NCBI GenBank assembly: GCA_035610365.1
Contig: CM069433.1
Coordinates: 169,710,882-169,774,881 of the forward strand
Origin: Aquatica leii
Taxonomy: Eukaryota; Arthropoda; Insecta; Coleoptera; Lampyridae
Direction of reading: 5' to 3'
Length of the DNA stretch: 64,000 nucleotides
The notes below the pieces were generated by a model. It was not told where the DNA came from. It did no database searches and saw only the letters and a program-made list of their open reading frames with translations. Positions within the stretch are counted from its first letter, which is position 1, and each line of letters starts with the position of its first letter. Below are positions 35,482 to 46,700 of the stretch, piece by piece. The translations under genes and the position numbers were made by a program.

Positions 35482-35805
35482 CTTAAGATAGGTCTATTAA
35501 ATTCGCGGTATTTTTCATTCTTATCTTCTTTGATTACCTTGACATTGGAAATAGAATTTTTGATTATACATGTCGTGTCAATTGTTTCTCATTCATAGTT
35601 AATTGTTCATTTACAACTATTTTAATTTATTTGACTTTTTAGAAACATTTGAACAATTATTCATGTTAACTTTAATTTATATTGTGTATAGTTTCATATC
35701 GTTTAAAGTTAAGGACTATTCCACTCTAACCTTTTAGTGTAAGTTTCTACGTATTATTTGTATGTATTAAGAAATGTGTAGATTACTCACAATATATTTC
35801 AGTGG

Positions 35806-35840
35806 CCTGAAGAAGTGCACGCCTGGTTGCACGAAACGTC
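35806..35840 (+). other. Hammerhead-ribozyme-like motif at the Penelope 3' end
   Basis: CTGAAGA at 35807-35813, a possible stem II GTGCA/TGCAC (35815-35819 with 35828-35832), then GAAAC (35833-35837) and GTC (35838-35840). This is the order of the hammerhead core (CUGANGA, stem II, GAAA, short stem III, GUC). Penelope-like elements are known to carry minimal hammerheads in their terminal repeats. One extra A lies before stem II and stem III would be tiny, so activity is not assured. Confidence 0.5.
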
Positions 35841-35843
35841 AGG

Positions 35844-35917
35844 GACGGTGACCATGGAAGTCGGAATCCGCTAAAAACTGTGTAACAACTCACTTGCCGA
35901 AGTTACCAGCCCTGAAA
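35844..35917 (+). repeat. 28S rRNA fragment in the right Penelope terminal repeat
   Basis: Same large-subunit stretch as at 32911-32984, with a few more substitutions (ctaaaaactg for ctaaggagtg, cacttgcc for cacctgcc). It starts three bases after the hammerhead-like motif. Confidence 0.82.
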
Positions 35918-38900
35918 TGCCATAATAAAATCTTAAGTGGTTTAATTTGCCCCTCCTAGTGAAGAACTTTCTACAATCAAGTCAGTAATTCAATATTAAA
36001 AGAGGACGTAACTACATTACTTGAATCAGCTTTTTTATTTTATATGTAATGCTATACTTTTTATTACTTTTTTCAATTTCACGTGTAATTTTAAACTAAT
36101 TTTGTTTATAGCTCATTATCCCAAAAGTCAACGGTTTTTAAGATATTTAGATGTTTTTGAGAATTTTCACATTTGTAACATCAACTTTAAAAATTCATAT
36201 CTTGTCAAATTATGAAGTTTAAGCTGCGATATTTCTATCACTATTTATTCAAATTATCCTATTTTCAGCAACGTTTTGTAAAGCTCCGATACAAACTTAG
36301 CGAAAAATGTAAATCTTTTCTTTTCGTTTGAGGATTTACTTTTTTAATTACGTTAAGTAGTTTTTGAGTGGTCCTGTTCCCAGAGAAACATGTTAACGAT
36401 GATACTGCATTGTCATTAAGGTAGAAAATTGAACATATAAAACGCAAACCGATATACAAAATTTTTATTTAGTAGCAATAATAGGTTCATCCATTATAAC
36501 GCAAATGGCGCTGTGAACAGTCAATGACGCGCTTTGAATATTATATTTCAATAACTTATATTTATTAGTAAAAATGAACTTTGATCCGTAAGCCGTATGT
36601 TATCATACAGGATCTCGATTTATTTTTAACAATTTACAATACGCGCAGTTAGTAAATCCGTCAGAATTAAGTTAGGTCCGGATCTTATATGCAAACAAAG
36701 CTAAATCTTAACGTGATTTTGAAGAAATTGATTTTTTTGAATTGGTATTTGTGTATATTAGTATAAAACTATAGCAAACCAATTTTTATTTTTGTTAGAA
36801 ATAAAAGAAAATACAGTGCACGCTGCTTATTAGAATCACGGATAATGTTATCCATCGGGTAATGTTATCACTTTATTAAAGAATAGGCCGAACGTATGAT
36901 AGTATATAGAAAAAACATTGTTTATACTAATCATAATTTCGGTTTATGTTATCAATTTTCATCTCAAGTTTGTTTGTATACATAAACAGGAACCTATTTT
37001 GAATGAATTTTTCAGCTGAATTTTCGCAATACACTTTTTACGCTTAAACATCTGTAAATACGTTATCTTTGAGAATTAACTTGCAAAGCATGTGCGGTCT
37101 TAGAATAACATAACTTAAATTAACTACATTATGTGTAGGGTGACCACATCAAAAAACTAAAATTCCGGAGTAAATTTCGGATTTTTGAAGAAATTTCCGG
37201 ACTTTATTGTAATTTTGTTATGTAAAACAACAAAACTATTATTAAAAATTCAGAAGTGTTGAAATTATTTCGGGGATGAAATGATCACCTTGAATGCTTT
37301 TTTTTAAGAAGAATTGTGTAGTTCTTAGAACAGCGAATTAAACATTATAACGTTATTTTTTATTTCTTTTTATTAACGGTGTGAACAAATAATTAATGCT
37401 ACAAGTCCGATTGCTAAAAATTTTGGTTTTTTACGTTTTATAAAAATTTTTATTTTGACATTTTTTGCTTGTATTGATGCTATGATTTCATTTTATAAAT
37501 TAGCAACCTGTTAATCACATACACGCTGTATGTATTTACTGCTTTCTAACAAATAAACATTATTTTTCTGAATTTTGGATATTGTTATCATTCGGTTATT
37601 GTTATGAAGTTCCAACGTGATTCTACTAAACGGCGCGCACTGTAGTAACAATGCAAAAGACGCATATGAAATATAAACGGCATTTATACAGTTTAAATTT
37701 TTCCTCTATTAGATTTCCTTAGTTTAAACAGAATTGAATTTTTCCAAATATCATGATTATGTAACTATTTGTTACACAATGTCAATTTGGAGAATTTTTA
37801 AAAAGTTTATGTTAAGTACTGAATGGAATAGATTAATAAACTCATTTACAAGTCTATATAGTTATTTTTTCCAAATAGCATATTTCTTGATAATTTTTGA
37901 AACGGGTTGTTGGAACGCAAGACGTTTATGCAAAATGTTTAACGTTCGATTGCGAAGAAATTTCCACACTGTTAACTGAATAGGTAAGTTTGGATATGCC
38001 AATCTTTATTTCTTCGTGTTGACACTGACCTAACTTAATAAAATGTATTATGTGTTAAGTTACCCCGATAATATATTTTTTCGTCAATCGTTTGTTAATA
38101 ACAATATTAATGTATAATAATATATCAGAAATAGATCGTTAATGACCCTTATAATTGAACGATTTTGAACCAATGAATGAATTTTTATTAATGAACTATT
38201 TTATATAGTAACCAATGAAATCGTTAGCAACCACTGATTTAACAATATTGCGTGACTGCTAGATATATCAACAAGTTACGTATACTTTAATTCTTTTATA
38301 ATTTCATTCGTTTTAATAACGTACGATCAACAAAAAAACTTTAACACTAACTCGTTTGTTAATTGGCGACAAATAATCTCGACAATATTAACGCGTTCGC
38401 TCGCAACACTCGCTTACGGCGTTAAAATGTCTCGATTATTAATCGCTATCATTAACAAACTTGTTCGTTAAATAACTATTAATGTTGGTTTATACTAATC
38501 AATTTTCTACTACTAACTTGTTTGAAACATTATTATCACAGGCAACATGCAGTGTTACGATTGCTAAGAAAAACGTGTCGGGACCATAACCTTAAAATAA
38601 TGTTTACTAAATAAAATCACGTTTTAAAATGTAGACGATAATAAAAGATACACGTATTTATTGATATATGTAGACATGCATTCTTATCCATTGTGTAAGC
38701 AAAATTTAGGTAATTAAAAAGTACATTTTATGGTAAATTAAAAAATACGGCGTTCTTATCAAATTAATCAAGTTATAGCCACTAAAAATAAATACAAAAT
38801 AACGTTATCACATAATACGTAGTTAATTTAAGTTGTTATTCTAAGAACGCACATGCTTTCCAAGTAAATTTTCGAAGATAACGTGTTTGCAGATGTTTAA

Positions 38901-39849
38901 ATGATAACCTTACGTAGATTAGTCAACATACTTGAATAAATAAATAATACTGCAAAAATAAAATTAAACATGCAAAACAACTATTTTTAGACTACAATAA
39001 TATTTTTTTTTACTCTAAAAAAGCGCATTGTGAAAATTCAGCTGAAAAATTCATACGATTATTGTTCACGTATAGAACAAACTGAAATTATGATTACTAT
39101 AAACGATGTTTTTTCTATATAGTATTATACGCTTGGCTTGTTCTTCAATAAAGTGATAACATTACCCGATTGATAACATCCGTGTTTCCAATAAGCGGCA
39201 TGCACTGTATTTTCTTTTATTTCTAACAAACATAAAAATACACAAATACCAATTCGTAAATTAAAATTGTTAAAATGCAAACTCGAATTAAATAGTAATC
39301 AATTTCTTCAAAATCACGTTAACATTTAGCTTTGTTTGCATTTAAGATGTTGACCTAACTCAATTGTAGACTCAAACTAAATCGAGATCTTGTATGATAA
39401 CATACGGCTTACGGTCTACGAATCAAAGTTCATTTTTTCTAATAAAGATAAGTTACTGAAATATAGGGCCAGATTAATAGACGGCACTTGAGAGTTAGTG
39501 CTCCCTTACTTTTTACTTGAAAACATGTTTGGTATTATTAAACCACACTTAAGATTTTCTTGACAAATTCTTAAGAAAAACTTAGGTATTATGACATCAC
39601 CAAGTTTTAGTATTAATAAACCATACTTGACGGTTACATTTATTTGACGTTAGTAAGTGTAGAATTCAAGTGATCTGCATACCTACTTTAACGCGCACTT
39701 GAAAATTAAAAATTTTTTATATTGTAATTTTTTAAATTATTGTGTTTGATAAAACGTTATTATTGGTAATGGTTAATTGTTTATAACAAAAAAATATTAA
39801 TTTTTTTAAATAAATTTGCAGTATATGATAAAAAGTACTACTTAGTAAT

Positions 39850-40725
39850 GGCTCTGATATTGGAAAGAGATTTTGATGAATTTATAAATTACATTGAAGA
39901 TAATCTATACCCTCGTATTGCGAGATCAGCCAAATATTTTAAAAATTTTAAGGTTTTATGTTACCTATGATTTTAAGTGCCATTGAATTTTTGAAAAAGT
40001 ATCATTTTAACAAGGAAACCGTAGTCAATATAATTAATTATGTCAATCATTTTAAGTGACAATGAAATACAATCTAATCGAGGCAACCTTTTCCACCTCT
40101 TTAAATTTGTTTTAATTGTTTTAATCAGGATTTTCTAGATTTAGTGGTGTTATTGACGAAACTCATATTCCCATTAAAAGTTTTGGTGGTCATAATGCCC
40201 AAATTTATCGCAACAGAAGATCTTGGTTTTCTTTAAACGTTGAGGTTGTAGCAGGTCCAAATTAAAAAAATTTTGATATTGTAGAAGGCCTGGATCGGTT
40301 CACGATTTAAGAATGGTTGACAATAGTGCTATTAAGATGAGGTTTCCGAATGGTTTCGTTACCGGCGTTTTTTAAGAGATTCTGGTAACCCTCAATGAAG
40401 GTATATTTACACACCAATTCTTCAACCGTCTACACCTACAAAAAAAACCAATATAATAGAGTAGACATTAGTACAAGAAACGTTGTTTAAAGAGCTCTTG
40501 GTGTGTGAAAACGAAAATTTTCATGTATAACCAGAAAAATAGCAACTAAGTTATCCACTACTCAAAAAATTATTGTGGCAACTGCAATGTTACACAATAT
40601 AACAAGAAGTGAAAATTTTGGAGAACAAAACCTATAAACTTTGCCATCACAAGTTCCTCATCGATTGATATATGTAGGTGAAAGAGGAAATTTAATACAG
40701 AAGAAAGAAATTTTCAATGAAATAC
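39850..40725 (+). pseudogene. Harbinger transposase (DDE_Tnp_4-like), heavily broken
   Basis: An ATG at 39850 opens MALILERDFDEFINYIEDN. Across several frames the sequence gives RFSGVIDETHIPIK (about 40140-40180), the catalytic-Asp context of PIF/Harbinger transposases. SWFSLNVEVVAGPN and PGSVHDLRMVDNSAIKMRF (about 40290-40350) follow, then a degraded ATAMLHNITR segment near 40580. Numerous stops and frameshifts. Confidence 0.8.
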
Positions 40726-40794
40726 ATTAACAATTTAATAATACAAATAATAATAAATGAAGTATATTTAAGTTACTGGGGTTTATTAAGGTCC

Positions 40795-41541
40795 AGTTGC
40801 GTTTTTTTCATTTCAGCTTTTGCTTTTTTAGCAAGATATTCTAATTGTTTAATACGAACTCTATAAGGTTCTTCTTCATGCTACATTCGACGTAGGTGTA
40901 TTTGATGGTCTAGTCTTATTCGACATGCGTGCGCTTCTTCCATCTGCATACGTCTTATTTACTTTTTTATCCGGATTGATAGTTCATTTTCAATCGATCG
41001 TCCTAAACGGTATAAGAAGTTTGATTAATTTCAGGTGCTTCGTCAGTAAATTTGGATGTTAATGGAATCAAAGGTGAATATTTATCTAACTGAGTCGATG
41101 ATGATTCAAATAATGAATCGTAATCAATTGGATATTTTATTTTCACATTCATGTTATCGTTCATTAATATTTCTAAATCTGGATTAGGATCTGTTATTGG
41201 AGTTTTATAGCTGCCTCCTCCTGCCTTCCATTTTTTCTTTTGTAATTGCCTTTTTCTTCAGACTATATTTTTCCAGCTTTTTTTAAACTACATAATTTCA
41301 TCTCTCTATTAATTACAGGAATCAATTGGAATTAATAAAAACATTACTATTTATTCACATTTACCTGTGTTACATGAGGTAGACTATTAAACTCTAGTGC
41401 TAATGCTTTCCAGGTTTGTTTTTTCTTTAAAACTGAAACAATATCGCTTTTTTTATTTTCCAAAATGTGTTTATATTTCAGTATAAGTTTTTGCAAAGAA
41501 AGTTTTTTGTTATGTGTAAATATTTTTCTTACTTCAGACAT
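40795..41541 (-). pseudogene. Harbinger Myb/SANT-like DNA-binding protein remnant
   Basis: Minus strand from ATG 41541. The Myb/SANT-like first exon reads MSEVRKIFTHNKKLSLQKL, then KYKHILENKKSDIVSVLKKK, TWKALALEFNSL and HVTQ. A possible GT donor directly follows (GTAAATG, near 41366). Downstream, acidic sequence (NPDLEILMNDN, YPIDYDSLF) and a charged coiled-coil-like tail near 40850 fit the accessory protein that accompanies Harbinger transposases. The first exon is open; the rest has stops. Confidence 0.65.
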
Positions 41542-41849
41542 GCTAAAAATTGTACAAGTACATAAATTAGAATGCGCTTATATTCACAATTAAAATAAAA
41601 TACTGCATTTATTTCTGTATCTTTTAAAAGTGTATTGCATTGGCTTACCTGTACGTTTTAATTTAGCGTGTCTTATATGTATAAACTTTTGAGGTACCCA
41701 CACAAAAAAATAGTGCAGCGTAACTGATGTTTTTAGAGCGAATGTCACTATTTATTTTCGATATTAGAATAGATTGCTATGATTTTAAATATTTATTCTT
41801 TAGTCTATTTAATTGCATATTTTTTTCAAAAATGTTTTTGCATAATTTT

Positions 41850-42590
41850 ACGTTTCAAGTTCTGAATCAGAAAAATTTTGGATATCTGTGTGTGTGTCTG
41901 TGTGTGTGTGTAACGTTGTACCGACAATAATTCTCGAACCAAAAGTCCTAGTAACTTGAAATTAGGTACGGAGCGGGCTTTTCATATTCTCTCGGTTCTA
42001 TCAAAAGATGGGTTTCATAAAGAAACCGGAAGTGGGTGTATCCGCCATTTTTAACAGTCTTTCTTATATAATTTTGTACGTATGTAAATTATTCGGATGA
42101 TTTTTATATTTTCGTATTTATTTATTTAACTAAAAAAATTCTAAGATTAACAGTTTATTAGATGTTTTCTTTATAAATCAAAATGAATGCACAAATATAA
42201 TCTAGGTTCGAATCCTGCCTGCGATGATTTTTTTATGAAAAAAAAAAAACCATATCTTAAGGGTAAAGCAAGATACGTAGAAATATAAATTGTCACTGAT
42301 TTACTAAAAGGAAAAGCAATATTAACGCGCACAAATATAAGGGTTAGTCGATATGACATCATAAACTCGATTTGCCATATTTCGGTTATATCTTAATGAA
42401 ATCGAGAAGAAAAATTTCAAAAAATTAAAGCATGCTAGTAAGTCAATACAAACGTGTACATATCACTTTAAAGTGGTTTTATGACAACATAATCTTATAA
42501 AATATGTAGACATTCCTTCATCATTCTTTATAGGAAAGTCGTGTGGTAACCACCCCAGTTTTTTTAAATATTTTATTAATTTAAGATGGG
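41850..42590. repeat. Copy of the B-box tandem repeat inside Harbinger
   Basis: Fourth copy of the repeat at 23940-25500. It begins with TG microsatellite sequence near 41890 and contains 'ccaaaagtcctagtaact' and 'taggttcgaatcctgcc' (42203 onward). Confidence 0.7.
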
Positions 42591-43186
42591 CTAATTAAAT
42601 CTGTTTAGGTATATTTATTAACACAATGACATAAAATGTATATACAGTTTATATAAACAACGATTAGTGATTAAACATGACTGACACAAGATATTTTTAC
42701 ATTCCAAAGTATAATAATTATTATAATAAATTGTTTGTGGACGGCTTCCATAAAGAACTCAACACTTTCACTTTACAGTTATACAGTAAATTATGTCATA
42801 CTTAACTTCAGTATACAATGTACTTTACTGTTTTCGAATTTTTTAGTACTAAACTCTAATAAATTTTAGAAAAATGATTGTATATACACTGTTTAAATAT
42901 TAATGTTTTTATTATTTGAATACTGTAAAATATCGCATTTATTTATTTTTGTAATTTCTGTATTAAAGTTTGAAGGATGTTTCTATATCATTTGTCCGGA
43001 GCAGACGATTCTACACTTGAAAATGATGACGTTTTGATGACGTTCGTACTTAAAGAATACTTCACTGAGGGTTCACTAACACTTGACTATTAATTCCAAT
43101 TTAAAAATATTATTTTTGAAGTAACCATGCTTACTTTATCAAGTGTAAATGAAGTTTAAGTCAAGATTTGTTTATTAATGTGGCCC
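42591..43186. other. Harbinger right end, non-coding
   Basis: AT-rich. No gene seen up to the right inverted repeat. Confidence 0.4.
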
Positions 43187-43470
43187 ATAATATTCAAGGC
43201 GAGTCATTGACTGTTCACAGCGCCATCTATGTTATAATGGATGAACTTATTATTGCTACAAAATTAAAAGTTTGTGTTCGGTTTGCGTTTTATATGCTTC
43301 ATTTTCGACCTTAATGACAACGCAGTATAATCGTTAACAAATTTCACTGGGAGCAGGACCACTCGAAAACTACCTAATATAACTAAAAAAGTAAACCCTC
43401 AAGTAAAAGGAAAAGATTTACATCTTCCCCTGCGCTATTTTATAATTTCCTCTTTTCAATAGTATCAGTA

Positions 43471-43739
43471 TAGTTTACAGAAGAAGTAGGAAATCATCAT
43501 TGAAAAATATTGCTTACTTTTAATTGTATGTATTTGAAATTAACATATGCTCAAATACTGCGTATCAAGTAGAATTAGAATCCAGGAACAGCGTTCTTAA
43601 TCATATTTGATTTGTTATCAAATATTAAAACTGTAAACACGGTTGTTCCAATCATAGTTTCTGTTGAGACACTTGTGCGATATTAATAACAATAGTTTAG
43701 TTTATTTTTTTAGAACTGTTATTTAAACATTGTTCTAAA
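43471..43739. other. Upstream flank of the host gene
   Basis: About 270 bp between the end of the foldback element and the host-gene ATG. It probably holds the 5' UTR and promoter. No motif is clear enough to call. Confidence 0.3.
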
Positions 43740-46700
43740 ATGTTTAAAACGTTTTTATTAATTTTAGTTTTTACATCATCTTCGTTACAAAACAATATTG
43801 TGTCAAAAGAAATATATTATGGAATATTTAAAAACGCTACCGTAAACAAAAATGTTTCTTTACAATGTCGCCATCAACTTAATCAGTTTGTAGTGGGAAT
43901 TGGCAAACAAGAAGAGTGGGCTTTAACAAGTAAGATTTTTTATGTATATTGTAAACTTAATTTAATGAATTTATGTATGTAAAATAGTGTGTAAATTACA
44001 TATGTGTAGATATAATCACTGGTATGTTTCAGTGTTAGAAGCCAATGGCGAAGTACTTTTAGAAAACGAGGACTCAAAGAGAAAGTTAAATCCTTTTGAT
44101 GATTGTATAAATACAAATAAAACAATTGAAAACAAAATTTTACTAGGAAAATACTGTTTATCTTCTACAAACTTTGAATCGGTTTGTTTATTAATTGAAA
44201 ACCATAAAAATAAAAATTTGCTTAAACTGAGTTTTACGGATTGTAAAATAAGCGATAATTATTTTTAGTAACAGACTATTGTTTTTTAATGTTTTAATGC
44301 AATTTCATCGTTTTTACAGTACAATTTTTTGCATTTCAACAAATTTTCTTTATCAAACGGCACTTGTGTTCCGGATGAATGTACCATTTCTGATATCATC
44401 ACAATTTTTAATTCTACACGAATCACGTTTTGGACCACCGACACTTTATGTCAAACCAAAGAAGTTGAACCCTACGACCGAATAGCCTTAGCTACTATGT
44501 AAGTTTAAAATTGAATGATTAGCAATTATGGTTACTAATTTTTTAAGTTTAGCGCGTTTTTTGGTGTACTTTTTAGTGTAGTCATAGCGTCTAGTCTATA
44601 CGATGCCATTTTACATTACCTGCATGAAGGTAAGATTTGTTTTGTCTTTGCTTATTACTTTAATTATTGATTGTAGAACCTGCCCATTACTTACTTACGT
44701 CGTTTTCTTTGTTAACAAACGGAAAAAAAATTTTACAAGTCGATAATTCTCAAAGTTTTGATCAAATTTCATGTATGAATGGAATACGTGTTATAAGCTT
44801 AATATTAATTATTATTCTTCACACGTTCATAACAAGTATACAGTTCATACAAAACATATCGTACTATCAAGAAGTAAGAATAGTGACATATTACAATTTT
44901 CTATCCTGGATAATTGCCTTTTGGTCAGTTTCGTAGCAAGTGGCGCATATCCAGAATGAAAAATTGTAACATTAATGCAACTCGTGGAAACTTGAATTCT
45001 ACTAATAGTGGTATATTTTATAATACATTAAATTAAATTACAGTGGTGTCAATCAATTTATGGTACATTTCTGATTGGAGGTTTTTTTTCTGTTGATACA
45101 TTTTTAGTACTAACCGGATTATTAATATCCTTTAACGCAATGAAATTAATTACAAGAAAACAGAAGTTTCACGTTATCAAATACTACATAAATCGATATT
45201 TTAGGTTTGTGATAAATTTCTACTAATAATTCAAAACTAATTTATATCGTTAAAGAATTAGCTCTGTGTTTTTCGTGTCCGTTTTAATAAGCCTTTCGTT
45301 AATACATTTAAGTTCAGGTCCACTTTGGAAAGCAAATGCTCAATATCATCAATTTGCTTGCTCTACAAACTGGTGGAATACGTTACTTTATATAGAAAAT
45401 ATTATGAACATGGAAACTATGGTAATGCCCAACACTACACAATACAAAATGTTCACAAAGTTTGAATGTTTTAGTGTATTGGAATAAGCTGGTATTTGTG
45501 TCTAGACGTGCAGTTGTGTATAATTTCACCGATTTTGATTATTCCATTAAAAACAAAACCAAAAATTGTTCTGATGTTTTCCGCATTATTAGGAATTTTT
45601 TCTATAATATCTGTTTTTGGATTAGTGTGGTTTTACAGAGGTGTTTCTGAAGAAATTTATCAATTCAAAATATACACGCATAGTTTAGTTAAAGCTTCAC
45701 CTTGGTTTTTTGGGTTAATTACAGGATATTACCTTTTTATTTCAAAAAAATCAAAATTAAAGATAAATAAGGTGAGTTTAAAAAAAAATTAATTGTAAGT
45801 TTGTCGCACTCGATGCAGGTATGCTGCATTTTGATGGTTATTAATTAAAAAAAATACGTAGAAAATTTATTATTTTCGTAGCAGCTTAAAATGTATATTT
45901 TTTGTTATTGAAATTGCAACACCAAGAGAAGGAGTGGGGCTTAGTTACTCAGAGGTATTAAATAATTAAAATTTTATTCAAATACATCAAGTGGTAAAAG
46001 CATATCTGACTTCATAGCCCTTTCAGAGCCAGGCCTAAGTTTTAATAGCTGCAGTGGCCCACTTTGAAATTACTTTCAAAAGAAGGAGTTAGTCCATCAC
46101 TTCTCCTTCAACCTTCTTACTATTTCTAACTATTTTTCTTATTTTCTATTTTTTGTTTTCAATTCTGTATCCCCAGTTCTCTTAAGTCCATTATATATAT
46201 CCATCTATATTTTCTTTGGTAGTCCTTTTCTTCTCCATTTTTCTAGGTAAAGCCCTCTTAACATTTCTTTTGTCTGATACCACTCTATGGCTAACCACTA
46301 AAGATCATCTCAAAAAGTCTCAATTATTGGAATCCACGGATCGTAAAGTTTCATCCACAACTTATTCCTTAAAGACGGTTGTCAATTTATCTAGTTTAAC
46401 CCACACTTCAGAACAGGAATCGGTGCTATCTAAGGGTTTGAATTTTTGCTGTTGCTCCCAAACGTATTCTTAAAGAAGATATTTTATGTGCCGTTGAGTA
46501 TCCTATAAGACATCTCTCTCGCCGCATCTCAGATCCCATTCGTATTATAACACTGGCAAAATCCTTGAATCATCTAAAAATTCCTAAATCAAACATTTCT
46601 AAGTCGGAAAAGGTATCTATAAAAAGTCTTCGTAAGAACCCTGATATTATTGTTTTTCCAGCCGACAAAGGCAACGCTACTGTCGTTTTGAACCAAATCG

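Larger units (their letters stand above)
32838..36024 (+). mobile_element. Penelope-like retroelement with 28S-rRNA-bearing terminal repeats
   Basis: The insertion is exact: a 13-bp target duplication atcagctttttta lies at 32825-32837 and 36025-36037, and removing the element restores the foldback sequence. Direct pseudo-LTRs of about 180 bp occur at 32911-33090 and 35844-36024. The left end also has an inverted copy of the repeat's distal half (32838-32902 pairs with 32990-33052), as is usual in Penelope elements. Between the repeats lies one long degraded RT plus GIY-YIG reading region (33109-35481). The element is 3187 bp. Confidence 0.92.
39466..43186. mobile_element. PIF/Harbinger DNA transposon, degraded
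   Basis: Terminal inverted repeats: the left end begins gggccagattaatag and the right end is the reverse complement of gggccacattaataaac. A 3-bp duplication ATA (39463-39465 and 43187-43189) flanks it, and excising it restores the foldback sequence of the first copy (near 12170). It carries both typical genes: a DDE transposase remnant on the plus strand and a Myb/SANT-like protein remnant on the minus strand, arranged tail to tail. A tandem-repeat copy (about 41850-42590) was inserted later. The remainder to 43186 holds no recognised gene. Confidence 0.9.
32673..43470. mobile_element. Large foldback element, copy 2, split by two younger insertions
   Basis: Pieces 32673-32837, 36025-39465 and 43187-43470 align in order with the first copy (8028-13142). 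The inverted arms and GC-richer core (about 38363-38440) are conserved. The gaps are filled by a Penelope-like element (32838-36024) and a PIF/Harbinger element (39466-43186). Compared with copy 1, most of the MITE near 9271 and the rearranged 12195-12780 segment are absent. Non-coding. Confidence 0.82.
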
